The position numbers were made by a program, and so were the translations under genes. Shown here piece by piece: positions 25,874 through 35,494 of a stretch of DNA of 58,591 nucleotides. Numbering within the stretch: position 1 is the first letter of the stretch; each line of letters starts with the position of its first letter. The notes below the pieces were generated by a model. The model saw only the letters and a list, made by a program, of their open reading frames with translations. It was not told the DNA's origin and ran no database searches. Source of the DNA: Vibrio sp. HI00D65. GTDB taxonomy: Bacteria; Pseudomonadota; Gammaproteobacteria; Enterobacterales; Vibrionaceae. Location: positions 1 through 58,591 of the forward strand of contig NZ_LWEH01000225.1 in the NCBI RefSeq assembly GCF_001635455.1. The letters run 5' to 3'.

Positions 25874-28105
25874 TTACTTGTTGTTTGTCGCCGACTTTGA
25901 ATTCGACGGTTTTTTCTTTGTCACTTGGACTTTGAACTGGAACCCTTGGTCTTCGCCTTTCAACACGTACTTTTGCTGATTTGCGTTCGCCACCTTGGTA
26001 AATTCGTTTTGAGTATCATGCTCTCTTCGGAACCATTGGAACGAGTATTGAGAAAGGTCTAAGACCGCCGCTTCATCTTCGAACACATAAGCCGTGATGG
26101 CTTCTGTCGTGAATAGGTCTTCATCTAGATGGTGCCCTTCATGAAACAGGTCAACACGATAGACACTGCCCTTTAACCACTCGATATTGCCTTGCTTTGC
26201 GTCTTGTTCGTTCTGGTCGTAAATTGCTGTTACCGTGACGGATTGCGCCACATGACTCAGTAAAACCAGCTCAGCAATGCCTTCTTCATTGGTGACAGTT
26301 TGGTAAACGAAATTCGCTTGGTTCGGTTCGAGCTCTAACGCCTCTCCATTCAATGTCAAAGATGTTAAGTCTTCAGCAGTAATCTGATAGGTCATTGGAA
26401 TATCGGCAACAGCTTTGCTCAATAAGGCACTCGCAACGATGCTTTCACCCGCGATCGCGGTTTCTGGTTCAAACGAAATTGACTCAAGAAACTTACTGTC
26501 AGTGACGGTAATCGACATGGTATTAGACTCTTTCACTTGGCCGCTTTTTAGCTTGTATCTCACCTTGAGAGACAGTGTATTGTTGCCATCATAGCGGTAG
26601 CTTGGCGCGGTAAATAAAGGTACCGAAGCACTCTGATTGTTCAGATACGGATTAGCAGTACCTAACCAGGTGTAAGAGACGATGTCAGGTCCCCCTTTCA
26701 CCTCCATCCACTCCGCTAATGACTGCTGAGAGTTTTCTGTAACCACTACAGATTCAGGCAGACGAATACTGATCTCTGCGTATTTCTGTTTGTATTCCAA
26801 AACAATGTTATGGTCACGTTCAACAAAGTCCGTTAAACGGTCTTGTTTTGGTAGCGAACTTTGGAAAACTTCACGGCGCTCAGGCTCGTAAAAACCGCTA
26901 AGAGACAAGGTATAGTTAACACCAGCTATCCACTGTTCACTTGCTCCTTCCTCGTTTTGGTATCCCAATGAGAACGCCAGCTCTTTGGTCGGTTTAAACT
27001 CGGTGTTTAACTCGAAACGCAACGGGTTTTTGGTCGGGTTACTGCCATCGCGATGTTCTACGTATCGACCAAGATATTGACCCGCAGTACCACTCACCTT
27101 CCAGCGTGTATCCATTGGTAGATAGCTTTCTAGCGTGAGATCCCAACCCTTCGCAGGCTTTTCAACAAGGCTGTTCATCCCTTCATACTCGTCCGGCGAA
27201 TCTTTCCAATTCGACAGAGGAAAATAGAAGTTGGAGCTCATATTTCCGTAGCCCACCCCGTACTCAACACCTAAACTCATTCTTCGGTGATAGCGCTGGT
27301 GGTCATAATCTATAAAGGTGTTTACCCCGTAGTACTCATCTTCAGCGAGTTGACGATAACCCGTACCAATGTGCGAGAAGTCTCGGCCATGGAAGTCGTC
27401 TTGGTTAAAGACAGCACCCGCTTGAATAAACCACAAAGATTTATCGTCGGCTCGCCCAAAAGGGAACAGGCTTTCAACCTGATCAACTTGCCATTTGCTG
27501 CCTTTCGCTAAAGAGACACCTAAATCGAACTGTGCGCCACCAAAAGCTTCAGATAACCAGTCTTCTGTTTCACTCACACCAGCAGCCACCAAACGTGATG
27601 GTACTTGCTCTTGGTAGGCGCGAATGTTGCCCTGTTCAGACTGCTGTTGAGCAACGGTCACGAGTTCAGAAGTCATGGGAGCAACATAAGGGCTAACTTC
27701 GTTAAGCTTGTTCTCGTCCAACGCTAGGTTTGGCAACGAAGCACTATCTAGCCCCTTGCGGGTCTGATATTGGTGATCGGTCAATTCAGCAATAAGTGGC
27801 TCTACCGTTTTCCACTCCGCATCACTGTATGGACCACACTGAAGCTCGTCCTTCCCTAGTTCAACCTCACGACAATAGGTGCTCATTTTTATAATGGTAT
27901 TGAGCAGTGCTTCATCGACTTGATAAGCGGAAAACGTGACAAAGGTATTTTTTACCGTCGCTTGCGCGTTGTTAGCTTGTATGGTTGAAGCTAACTCTAC
28001 GGGTTTTGATTGGTCCCCCTCTAATGGGTTTGCATAACATGCTAGGCTCACAGCCAAACTACATGGCAGTAAGAACACAGCATTAATGGTTCGTGGCTTA
28101 AACAT
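25874..28105 (-). CDS. Inverse-autotransporter (intimin/invasin/ZirT-like) outer-membrane barrel protein
   Basis: 743 aa. Signal peptide at about 1-25 (LAVSLACYA), then a periplasmic helical segment. The inverse-autotransporter barrel domain spans about residues 185-410: LSEAFGGAQFDLGVSLAKG, SLWFIQAGAVFNQDD, HIGTGYRQLAEDEYYGVNTF, DYDHQRYHRRMSLGVEYG, YFPLSNW and FSLGYQNEEG are all family hallmarks. About 330 residues of Ig-like domains follow (SISFEPETAIAGESIVASALL; SQYSFQWFRREHD). The tail ends in a basic, N/K-rich stretch with no C-type lectin cap. The passenger is short compared with invasin or intimin but close to the size of Salmonella ZirT (about 660 aa). It is first of six same-strand exported-protein genes. 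I infer that it is an adhesin, or a translocator for the downstream proteins. Confidence 0.85.
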   Translation of the reverse strand: MFKPRTINAVFLLPCSLAVSLACYANPLEGDQSKPVELASTIQANNAQATVKNTFVTFSAYQVDEALLNTIIKMSTYCREVELGKDELQCGPYSDAEWKTVEPLIAELTDHQYQTRKGLDSASLPNLALDENKLNEVSPYVAPMTSELVTVAQQQSEQGNIRAYQEQVPSRLVAAGVSETEDWLSEAFGGAQFDLGVSLAKGSKWQVDQVESLFPFGRADDKSLWFIQAGAVFNQDDFHGRDFSHIGTGYRQLAEDEYYGVNTFIDYDHQRYHRRMSLGVEYGVGYGNMSSNFYFPLSNWKDSPDEYEGMNSLVEKPAKGWDLTLESYLPMDTRWKVSGTAGQYLGRYVEHRDGSNPTKNPLRFELNTEFKPTKELAFSLGYQNEEGASEQWIAGVNYTLSLSGFYEPERREVFQSSLPKQDRLTDFVERDHNIVLEYKQKYAEISIRLPESVVVTENSQQSLAEWMEVKGGPDIVSYTWLGTANPYLNNQSASVPLFTAPSYRYDGNNTLSLKVRYKLKSGQVKESNTMSITVTDSKFLESISFEPETAIAGESIVASALLSKAVADIPMTYQITAEDLTSLTLNGEALELEPNQANFVYQTVTNEEGIAELVLLSHVAQSVTVTAIYDQNEQDAKQGNIEWLKGSVYRVDLFHEGHHLDEDLFTTEAITAYVFEDEAAVLDLSQYSFQWFRREHDTQNEFTKVANANQQKYVLKGEDQGFQFKVQVTKKKPSNSKSATNNK

Positions 28106-28158
28106 GACAAAATGGATTCTTCAAAAATTTTTCAGAATATTAATCAAGAAAGCGGGAA

Positions 28159-28178
28159 TTACCGTGTGATTTACCGTG
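28159..28178 (-). promoter_or_regulatory. Direct-repeat element upstream of the barrel gene
   Basis: TTACCGTG occurs twice with a 12-bp period (28159-28166, 28171-28178), reading CACGGTAA twice on the minus strand, about 54 bp before the start codon. A TTGATT/TAATAT-like pair lies between it and the gene. Tandem half-sites close to one helical turn apart are typical of OmpR/ToxR-type winged-helix proteins. Confidence 0.4.
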
Positions 28179-28393
28179 AAAGATGAAAAGTACTTAAATT
28201 CAATGATTTGGAAGGTAAAACAAGGACTAAGAGGCGTGTGATTTAGAAGTTTTTTAGTTTTTTATTGATGAAATTACCAAGTAAACTCCTTATTAATATG
28301 GGTTACCAATCGATAAATTGTTACTTCAAAAAATGAGATTTTTTTTCATCTTGTTTTTCTGCGAACTTATTGACAAATAGAGATGTTGCATAG

Positions 28394-28421
28394 AAAAAGC
28401 GCACCAATTGAGTGCGCTTTT
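28394..28421 (-). terminator. Rho-independent terminator after the HD-GYP receptor gene
   Basis: AAAAGCGCAC / GTGCGCTTTT stem around a short loop, with a U-run on the minus strand (A-run at 28394-28398). About 80 bp after the stop of the receptor gene. Confidence 0.85.
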
Positions 28422-28500
28422 GAGTCCTGCCAAGTTAAAGGTAAACCGCGTATTCACCTAATTTGCATCGAGTAGTGAAGCACCTTTTAACTTAGATGTA

Positions 28501-31500
28501 TTAAGCCGCTGCACTTTTCTGGAGATATTTCGATACGTCGACGCTGTCTATTTGCTCTGGGTTCAAATATATTTCAGCGTATCGAATGTGGGTCCCACTC
28601 GTTAGGAACAGCCTAAACAGTTCTATGTCGATATGTTCATCCAAAGCCATTTTGTGCATGATGTCGATGGCAACGCTGATTGGCTTCGCTTTCTTATAAG
28701 GTCTATCAGCAGCGGTCAACGCCTCAAAGATGTCCGATATCACAAGAATTCGTTCGGGGATTGAGAGGTCCTCTGCAGTTAACTTTCTAGGGTAACCAGT
28801 ACCTTTAAGCGTTTCATGGTGAGTCGACGCATAGCGCGGCACTCGGCTAAGTTCTTTCGGGAATGGCAGGCTTTCAAGCATTTTGATGGTCCCTATCATA
28901 TGCTCATTGATTTTGAATCGATCTTCCATCGTTAAAGTGCCACGTGAGATACTTAAGTTATAAATTTCTCCCAGATTGTATAAGTGCTCAGGAACATCCA
29001 TTTTTATTTGATGCTTAGGATCAAACTCTAATGGTCGGTCTCGTTTCACTATGTGCTCTGGTCTATCACTTAAAAGTTGCTCTTTAGCGGGTAAGCTGGA
29101 GTTAGGTACCCTATTCATCGCCTCTATTGGCGATAAACCCAATTGGTCGTCAAAATTACGCGTCCAAGTCGTTGCAGCGATAGAATGAATACGAGCAACC
29201 TTATCATCACTCATAAATTCACCACCTACATTAGATGTCGCGATAAACGCAAAATCGTCTTGTAGCTTTTTCTTCGTTATAGCTAACTCTTCGACTATCT
29301 GATCCCTTGGTAATTTACCTTCAAGCTGCTTACGCAAAGCCGTAATTTCTGCATCACGCCAAAGCACCTCAAATCGTGTTCTCACCTCATGGATACGGTT
29401 ATAGTTCGCTTCTAGTTTAGAGCCTTTATCCACGATGTGTTCTGGCGTGGTGATCTTTCCGCAATCATGCAGCCACGCAGCTATTCTAAATTCGCGACGT
29501 TCGTCGTCACTCTCAAACTGAAAGTCTTTAAAGTGCTCAGATTGTGATTTTTCAGCCGCTTCTGCCAACATTAATCCCAGCTCAGGTACACGGTTACAAT
29601 GCCCCGCGGTATAGGCAGACTTGTCATCAATGGCTTGTGCAATCAGCTTAATAAAAGATTCTACAAAGGCTTCATGCGTTTGTTCGTGCTGTTTTATTTC
29701 GGCGGCCATGTCTTTAACCGCGACAGATAGTTCCCATACTTCCTTGATAGGAGTATCAAGCACGGACACATCGTCATAGTCACGCTGTTTTACTTTGTTA
29801 GTTTCAACTTTGAGCTTACGTATTGGCCGCACAATCGGCGCGCCAAAGATCCACGCTACAGGCAAGGTGAGGCTCATTAATAAACCTGTTACTCCAATCG
29901 AGGTCGCGACTCGCTTGTTAACTGCGCTGTATACTTCAGCCTCAGGGATAACTACAGCAAAGTATTCTGAGTAGTACTCACCCGTGTCAATCTTCTTCAA
30001 ATATAGGTGTTTAAGTTCACCATTGAGGTTTAGCTCAACCATCTCCCCTTCGACGGTCGCTGTTGCCGTTTTTTTATAGAGTTCCGTGTAAGGAATCGTC
30101 GGACCCGCATCCATAGCCTGATGATCAAACCACTTTTGAGCTAACGCCGTTTTCTGCTCATCAGTAAGCGACTTGATGGCTTGGTTGATGATAGGTAACA
30201 GCTGTTGGTGTTTATTCTGCAAAACAATATGGAATTGATTAGGATAGTCTGTTTTTAGATCAAGCAGCGCTTCACTTACTTTCAAATTCTGATGGAAGAA
30301 CTTATCCAATGAAAATGACAGTACAGGCTTAACATCAATTACCGCAAAAACCTCTTCGTTGTCGACAGCGTCTAGCGCTGCCTCAACATCGTTAAACTCC
30401 AAAAGCCTAATATTTGGGAAATCAGTTCTTAATTTCGGTGTCATTGACCATCCAGATACAATGGCTACGCTCTCTCCATCAAGCTCTCGGTAGTTAATTA
30501 CTGCTGGAGCATCACGTTTCGTGACTACAGCAAACGGTAGTTCATAAATCGGGTCAGTGTATAAACCGATAATGCCGTTACTTTCGTAATTTTGAACCGA
30601 GTGTAAGCCATCAATACTTCCCTTTTGGAATTTTCCAGTTAACTCCGCCCACGAGAGGCCATTTACAAATTCGAACTGCACTCCACTCATCTCACTGATC
30701 ATTTTCAGTAGATCAATCGCATAGCCGTGTGGTTTTCCTGATACTGAAAAATCCATCGGTCCCCGGTCACTTTGATTTGAAAACAATAAAGGCGATGTAT
30801 TGTCTATTATGCTTTGTTGCTGTGAAGACCAGTTAATTTGATTGGCTTGAGGGAGTGTGTTGCTTGACTGATAATTGCGATTGGACGCAATAATATTGCC
30901 CACTTTAGAGTATAGAAAGGATTCAACTTGACTAGCTTCATCTAGGCCCAATGCAGTCGCAGAGAGCTTGTTCGCTAACGAAGACAAAACAATATCAATC
31001 CCTATCACCTGTTGAGTGTCGCTCGCGGCTTTGGATTCAAACGCTAATGAATATGTTTGACCTGTAATTTGGAGGTATTGAAAGAGATATGGCTGGGTTT
31101 TCCCGACAGTCTCGGTATTGGCAGAGACATACCAGGGTCTTGTGGTTGGGAAGTAATTACTTTTTTCAGCTTTGGAGTCCCTGAGGTTAAAATCAAGATC
31201 ATAGTATCTGGTTTGACGAATACGACCTTTTTCGCCATTGCTAATGTCAATGACCACCCAACTGTCGCTATCTTGTGCGCCTATTTTTGCTCTAACCTGA
31301 GGAAAGGATTCCAAATTAATGATCTGGAAAAAGTTGTCGTTGGATGAACCAATATAAATACTGTAGAACAGCGGGTTGCCTTTTATGGCTTCAGAGAGAA
31401 TATCACGCGAATCTTCCCTTGAGATCTGGTCACTCATTGAGCGATTCACTGAAGAGAGTAAGTGTGCTGTGTTTATCGCATCTAAATCAACGCTACCTAT

Positions 31501-31671
31501 GTAGTCGCTTAAATCCTGAGAAACCATGGTAAGTTTAGACAAGGTATGCTCAGTAGCCATCTTTTTACTAAAATAGTATTGGAGTGAAACGGCTACGATC
31601 GCGGTGAGAACCGTCGCTAGTAAAAACATCCCGCCAACGGTCACCCGTAATGAAATTTTTGTGTTTGTCAT
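28501..31671 (-). CDS. Cache/periplasmic-binding/HAMP HD-GYP phosphodiesterase
   Basis: 1056 aa membrane receptor. First membrane segment at about 12-30; a Cache-like periplasmic domain (FPTTRPWYVSA, SLAFESKA, GIDIVLSSL) to about 270. A bacterial SBP family 3-like domain follows at about 300-525 (GYAIDLLKMISEMSGVQFEFV, GWSMTPKLR, WFDHQA). A second membrane segment lies near 620, then a HAMP-like linker. The cytoplasmic HD domain has AGHCNRV and WLHDCGK, and the GYP region reads HHETLKGTGYP with SDIFEALTAADRPYKKA. An insertion of about 130 residues separates HD from GYP. HD-GYP proteins hydrolyse c-di-GMP; metal ligands appear intact. It probably couples an amino-acid-like periplasmic ligand to c-di-GMP turnover. 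Confidence 0.88.
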   Translation of the reverse strand: MTNTKISLRVTVGGMFLLATVLTAIVAVSLQYYFSKKMATEHTLSKLTMVSQDLSDYIGSVDLDAINTAHLLSSVNRSMSDQISREDSRDILSEAIKGNPLFYSIYIGSSNDNFFQIINLESFPQVRAKIGAQDSDSWVVIDISNGEKGRIRQTRYYDLDFNLRDSKAEKSNYFPTTRPWYVSANTETVGKTQPYLFQYLQITGQTYSLAFESKAASDTQQVIGIDIVLSSLANKLSATALGLDEASQVESFLYSKVGNIIASNRNYQSSNTLPQANQINWSSQQQSIIDNTSPLLFSNQSDRGPMDFSVSGKPHGYAIDLLKMISEMSGVQFEFVNGLSWAELTGKFQKGSIDGLHSVQNYESNGIIGLYTDPIYELPFAVVTKRDAPAVINYRELDGESVAIVSGWSMTPKLRTDFPNIRLLEFNDVEAALDAVDNEEVFAVIDVKPVLSFSLDKFFHQNLKVSEALLDLKTDYPNQFHIVLQNKHQQLLPIINQAIKSLTDEQKTALAQKWFDHQAMDAGPTIPYTELYKKTATATVEGEMVELNLNGELKHLYLKKIDTGEYYSEYFAVVIPEAEVYSAVNKRVATSIGVTGLLMSLTLPVAWIFGAPIVRPIRKLKVETNKVKQRDYDDVSVLDTPIKEVWELSVAVKDMAAEIKQHEQTHEAFVESFIKLIAQAIDDKSAYTAGHCNRVPELGLMLAEAAEKSQSEHFKDFQFESDDERREFRIAAWLHDCGKITTPEHIVDKGSKLEANYNRIHEVRTRFEVLWRDAEITALRKQLEGKLPRDQIVEELAITKKKLQDDFAFIATSNVGGEFMSDDKVARIHSIAATTWTRNFDDQLGLSPIEAMNRVPNSSLPAKEQLLSDRPEHIVKRDRPLEFDPKHQIKMDVPEHLYNLGEIYNLSISRGTLTMEDRFKINEHMIGTIKMLESLPFPKELSRVPRYASTHHETLKGTGYPRKLTAEDLSIPERILVISDIFEALTAADRPYKKAKPISVAIDIMHKMALDEHIDIELFRLFLTSGTHIRYAEIYLNPEQIDSVDVSKYLQKSAAA

Positions 31672-32054
31672 TATTCTATCCTTGAATAATTCCAGCTTAG
31701 AAATTTAACATCCGTGAAACATTCATCTTTCTACTACGTCATATCTTCCCCTTCAATACAAACTTAGACCTATGTGTTGTACGCTTCTTATACTGTTCTC
31801 TACGTCGCACTATCCTCTAATTTAAGTGATATTTATCAATATAAATGAATCTCTTATCACTCCCGTGAACTTTATGAACTTTATTCACCCAAAGTTCTTT
31901 ATTCCCAATATCGCCGCATTAAAGACATTTTATTAACACATGATTAACTTTCACTTTATCTGCTTAGCAACACTCAAGAGTGATGTTTAGCAGCTAGATA
32001 TAAAACATAAGTTTCTCTCCATTGAAGAGATCCCCTACATAAGGAACGTGAACC
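31672..32054. other. Divergent intergenic region between HD-GYP receptor and tctC
   Basis: 383 bp, AT-rich, without coding potential. It must carry divergent promoters. AAGGAAC at 32041-32047 is the tctC ribosome binding site. No clear operator for the CitB-type regulator at 44.7 kb was picked out. Confidence 0.45.
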
Positions 32055-33026
32055 ATGTTCAAGGCACTGAAACCTACTCTTGCGGCTTCTATTATCGCAG
32101 CAACCTTTTCTTTCAACACTTTTGCTGCAGACGTAGAAAAAATCCATTTCCTAATCCCTGGCGGCGCTGGTGGCGGTTGGGATATGACAGCGCGTGGTAC
32201 TGGTGATGTATTGGTTAAATCAGACATCGTAGAAAATGCCTCTTTCCAAAACCTATCTGGTGGCGGCGGTGGTAAGGCCATTGCTCACCTAATCGAAACA
32301 GCACAGCGTCAAGAAGACACATTGATGGTGAACTCTACCCCTATCGTTGTTCGCTCACTAACGGGTATCTTCCCTCAATCTTTCCGCGACCTAACACCGG
32401 TTGCTGCAACGATTGCTGACTATGGTGCGATCGTTGCGTCTGCGGATTCTAAATACAACACTTGGGAAGACGTAGTAAAAGAATTCGAAAGTAACCCTCG
32501 TAAGGTAAAAATCGCTGGTGGCTCTGCACGAGGCAGCATGGATCACCTAGTGGTTGCAGCGGCATTTAAAGGTGAAGGCTTTGATGCTAAGAAAGTTCGT
32601 TACATCGCCTACGATGCTGGTGGTAAAGCGATGGCAGCACTGCTTTCTGGTGAGACACAACTCCTATCAACCGGTCTTGGTGAAGTACTAGAGATGTCTA
32701 AATCTGGACAAGTAAAAGTACTGGCAGTAACGGCACCAAAACGTCTTGAGGCAGCACCAGATATCCCAACACTAACTGAGTACGGCAATGAAACTGTATT
32801 TGCGAACTGGCGTGGCTTCTTCGCGGCTCCAAACACAAGCCAAGCGAAAATCGATGAGTGGAACGAAGCGTTAGGCAAAATGTACAAAACCGATGAGTGG
32901 CAAGTGGTTCGTGACCGTAACGGTTGGATCGATAACTACAAAGCCGACAAAGACTTCTACGCCTTCTTAGAAGATCAAGAAAAACAGATGGGCGACCTAA
33001 TGCGTGAGCTAGGGTTTTTAAAGTAA
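32055..33026 (+). CDS. tctC: Tripartite tricarboxylate transporter substrate-binding protein TctC
   Basis: 323 aa periplasmic binding protein (Bug/TctC family). Signal peptide about 1-24 (AASIIAATFSFNTFAA). The family loop near the mature N-terminus, PGGAGGGWDMTARG, contacts the carboxylate ligand; the second lobe has AGGSARGSMDHLVVA and DAGGKAMAALLSGE. It captures citrate or a related tricarboxylate for TctBA. First gene of tctCBA; a hairpin in the 240-bp gap to tctB probably raises the level of tctC message relative to the membrane subunits. Confidence 0.94.
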   Translation: MFKALKPTLAASIIAATFSFNTFAADVEKIHFLIPGGAGGGWDMTARGTGDVLVKSDIVENASFQNLSGGGGGKAIAHLIETAQRQEDTLMVNSTPIVVRSLTGIFPQSFRDLTPVAATIADYGAIVASADSKYNTWEDVVKEFESNPRKVKIAGGSARGSMDHLVVAAAFKGEGFDAKKVRYIAYDAGGKAMAALLSGETQLLSTGLGEVLEMSKSGQVKVLAVTAPKRLEAAPDIPTLTEYGNETVFANWRGFFAAPNTSQAKIDEWNEALGKMYKTDEWQVVRDRNGWIDNYKADKDFYAFLEDQEKQMGDLMRELGFLK

Positions 33027-33037
33027 CCAATAACGAT

Positions 33038-33057
33038 AGAGGGTCATAGTGCCCTCT
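33038..33057 (+). promoter_or_regulatory. Intercistronic hairpin after tctC
   Basis: AGAGGG (33038-33043) / CCCTCT (33052-33057) with an 8-nt loop followed by TACTCTTTCCTT. Such hairpins after a binding-protein gene commonly protect its mRNA or act as partial terminators. Confidence 0.45.
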
Positions 33058-33266
33058 TACTCTTTCCTTGTTTCGCCGTACATGAGTTTACTAAAGCTCC
33101 TTTGTTTATTCGTAACGTATTACCAAAGCTTGCCGATTCATTGTAGACGCAAATGGCTAAAGCAGCACTGTAATTCGCTTACCTTCGGTTAGTGACCCAG
33201 GCATTATTCATTAACTCGCTCATATACGGCTTTTTTACTTTCTACACACCCCAAATGGAGTTGGAT

Positions 33267-33767
33267 ATGTCGGACTTACCAACCAAATTTTTTAGCAAAG
33301 AGTCTCTGCTGACGAGTGATCGTCTCGGCGCAATGATCTTCATGCTAGCGTGCTTGTGCTACGGCTACCAAACTACCCTAATTCCGCTATTTCCCGGTGA
33401 TGAGTATGAACCCTTCACCGCGAGAACACTGCCTACCTTGCTGACTTTCATTGGCATAGGCCTTTCACTGATTTTGCTTGTTACTGGCCAACCGGACAAA
33501 AAGCTCAAGTGTGAAACCGCACCTTTGAACTGGAAGCTACTGATTGGTTTCTTAGTGCTAATGGCATTTTACGGCGTTGGACTGACATACCTAGGCTTCG
33601 TTTTGGCAACAAGTTTCTTCTTACTTGCTGGCTTTTACTTATTGGGTGAGCGCCGCAAGTCAATCTTGTTCGGCGCATCGTTTCCTTTCGTTATCGCGTT
33701 CTTTCTTCTTTTAACTCAAGGCTTAGATATCTACCTAGAGCCTGGCTTAATCTTCACTCTTTGGTAG
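33267..33767 (+). CDS. tctB: Tripartite tricarboxylate transporter small membrane subunit TctB
   Basis: 166 aa with four predicted membrane segments (LGAMIFMLACLCYGYQTT; LLTFIGIGLSLILLV; LLIGFLVLMAFYGVGLTYLGF; FLLAGFYLLGERR...). The ATG at 33267 has GGAG at 33257-33260; ATG 33255 is in frame but lies over that site. It ends 10 bp before tctA. Its role is to assist the TctA channel subunit in proton- or sodium-coupled uptake of tricarboxylates. Confidence 0.9.
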   Translation: MSDLPTKFFSKESLLTSDRLGAMIFMLACLCYGYQTTLIPLFPGDEYEPFTARTLPTLLTFIGIGLSLILLVTGQPDKKLKCETAPLNWKLLIGFLVLMAFYGVGLTYLGFVLATSFFLLAGFYLLGERRKSILFGASFPFVIAFFLLLTQGLDIYLEPGLIFTLW

Positions 33768-33777
33768 GGACAACATT

Positions 33778-35298
33778 ATGTTAGACGGAATTTTACAAGG
33801 ACTTTCGACCGCCGTGATGCCAATGAACATCATGATGGTTATCGTGGGCTGTTTCGTTGGCACCTTCATTGGTATGCTTCCAGGATTAGGTCCAATCTCA
33901 GCGATTGCTCTCATGATCCCTATCACTTACGGCTTAGATCCATCATCAGGCCTAATCTTAATGGCTGGCGTATACTATGGCGCGGTATTTGGCGGCTCGA
34001 CGTCATCTATTCTAATCAACGCTCCAGGTTGTTCTTCAACAGTTGTAACCGCTTTCGACGGCTACCCAATGGCGCAAAAAGGCCAAGCAGGTAAAGCACT
34101 AGCCCTTGCTGCGTACTCTTCTTTTACTGGCGGTACGCTTTCAGCAATCATGCTGTTAATCGCAGCGCCGGCTTTAGCAAGCGTATCACTGAGCTTCCAG
34201 TCTTCAGACTACTTTGCACTGATGCTATTAGGTCTATCAGCTGTGGCAGCATTTGCTGGCCCGGGGCAAGTTATCAAGGCTTGGATGATGACTATTTTAG
34301 GCTTAATGCTATCAACCGTAGGTATCGATAAAGGTGTTGGTGTCGAGCGTTTCACATTCGGCCTAACTGACTTAATGGACGGCTTTAGTTTCTTATTGTT
34401 AGCGATGGCAACCTTCGCACTGGGCGAAACCTTAATGGGTATTCTTAAGCCAGAAAAAGACACCAGTGCTGAAGAAAGCAAAAAAATGTCTGATATCGGC
34501 AGCATGAAAGTGACCAAAGAAGAGATCAAAGAAGTGGCGCCTGTTTCAATTCGCTCTTCAATCCTTGGCTTCTTTACAGGTGTACTACCGGGCGCAGGTG
34601 CAACTATTGCGGCATTCCTAAGTTACGGCATGGAGCGCAGCCTTGCACCAAAAGACAAACAGAAAGAATTCGGTCAAGGAAGCATTCGCGGTCTTGTAGC
34701 TCCAGAATCAGCGAACAATGCAGCATCAAGCGGCTCATTCGTTCCACTGCTAACACTTGGTATTCCTGGGTCTGGTACAACAGCTATCATGCTTGGCGCA
34801 TTAATCGCTTACGGTATTCAGCCAGGTCCTCGTCTGTTTGTTGAGCATCCAGATGTATTCTGGTCGGTAATCATCTCTATGTACTTTGGTAACATCGTAC
34901 TGGTTATCTTGAACCTACCACTGATTCCGTACATCTCTAAACTGCTAGCTGTACCGAGAACCGTATTGCTACCAATGATTTTGTTCTTCTCAATCACAGG
35001 TGTTTACTTGGTTTCTTTCAACACCATGGATGTATTTGTGATGCTGATTGTTGCAATGGCTGCCATTGCATTGAGGCTGGCTAACTTCCCTCTCGCACCG
35101 CTACTGCTTGGCTTTATCTTAGGTGGTTTGATGGAAGAGAACTTAAGACGAGCACTGATGATCAGCGATGGTGAACTGAGCTTCCTGTGGGAACGACCAA
35201 TTACGTTGACATTCACGATCTTAGCCGTATTGGTTCTTTCAAGCCCGATTCTGGTTAAGCTGTTCAAGAGCTTTAGAACAAAACCTGTCGAGGCGTAA
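33778..35298 (+). CDS. tctA: Tripartite tricarboxylate transporter large permease TctA
   Basis: 506 aa, about 12 membrane segments, normal length. Family signatures: GTFIGMLPGLGPISAIALMIPITYG near the start, GGSTSSILINAPG, and in the second half FTGVLPGAGATIAAFLSYG with LTLGIPGSGTTAIMLGAL, the two inverted repeat halves that form the transport path. The last gene of tctCBA, followed by a strong terminator. The cognate two-component system is probably the CitA/CitB-like pair at 44.7-47.1 kb. Confidence 0.95.
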   Translation: MLDGILQGLSTAVMPMNIMMVIVGCFVGTFIGMLPGLGPISAIALMIPITYGLDPSSGLILMAGVYYGAVFGGSTSSILINAPGCSSTVVTAFDGYPMAQKGQAGKALALAAYSSFTGGTLSAIMLLIAAPALASVSLSFQSSDYFALMLLGLSAVAAFAGPGQVIKAWMMTILGLMLSTVGIDKGVGVERFTFGLTDLMDGFSFLLLAMATFALGETLMGILKPEKDTSAEESKKMSDIGSMKVTKEEIKEVAPVSIRSSILGFFTGVLPGAGATIAAFLSYGMERSLAPKDKQKEFGQGSIRGLVAPESANNAASSGSFVPLLTLGIPGSGTTAIMLGALIAYGIQPGPRLFVEHPDVFWSVIISMYFGNIVLVILNLPLIPYISKLLAVPRTVLLPMILFFSITGVYLVSFNTMDVFVMLIVAMAAIALRLANFPLAPLLLGFILGGLMEENLRRALMISDGELSFLWERPITLTFTILAVLVLSSPILVKLFKSFRTKPVEA

Positions 35299-35332
35299 CC
35301 AACACTCACACATAGTGCAAAATACGAAACCC

Positions 35333-35358
35333 AAAAGGAGCCTCTGGCTCCTTTTCTT
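35333..35358 (+). terminator. Terminator of tctCBA
   Basis: Perfect arms AAAAGGAGCC (35333-35342) / GGCTCCTTTT (35346-35355), loop TCT, then CTTTT. Confidence 0.9.
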
Positions 35359-35494
35359 TTATCCGCTGCTGAGAATAAACACAGCTTTAATATGGTAGCA
35401 AACTCACAAACTCACGCTTTTAAAACGCTCAGCTCTGATATTCATAACAAAATAAAGTAAGGTAACCAGTCGTTTAACGCGTTGGATTCAAACT

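Larger units (their letters stand above)
28106..28500. other. Intergenic region upstream of the barrel gene
   Basis: AT-rich, no gene. It contains the direct repeats at 28159-28178, an AT-rich zone (28240-28380) and the terminator at 28394-28421 that belongs to the downstream receptor gene. Confidence 0.5.

Noticed and set aside
28106..28393. Zur box, by analogy with zinc-regulated zirTS
   Set aside because: No GTTATA-type palindrome was found; only the TTACCGTG direct repeats stand out.
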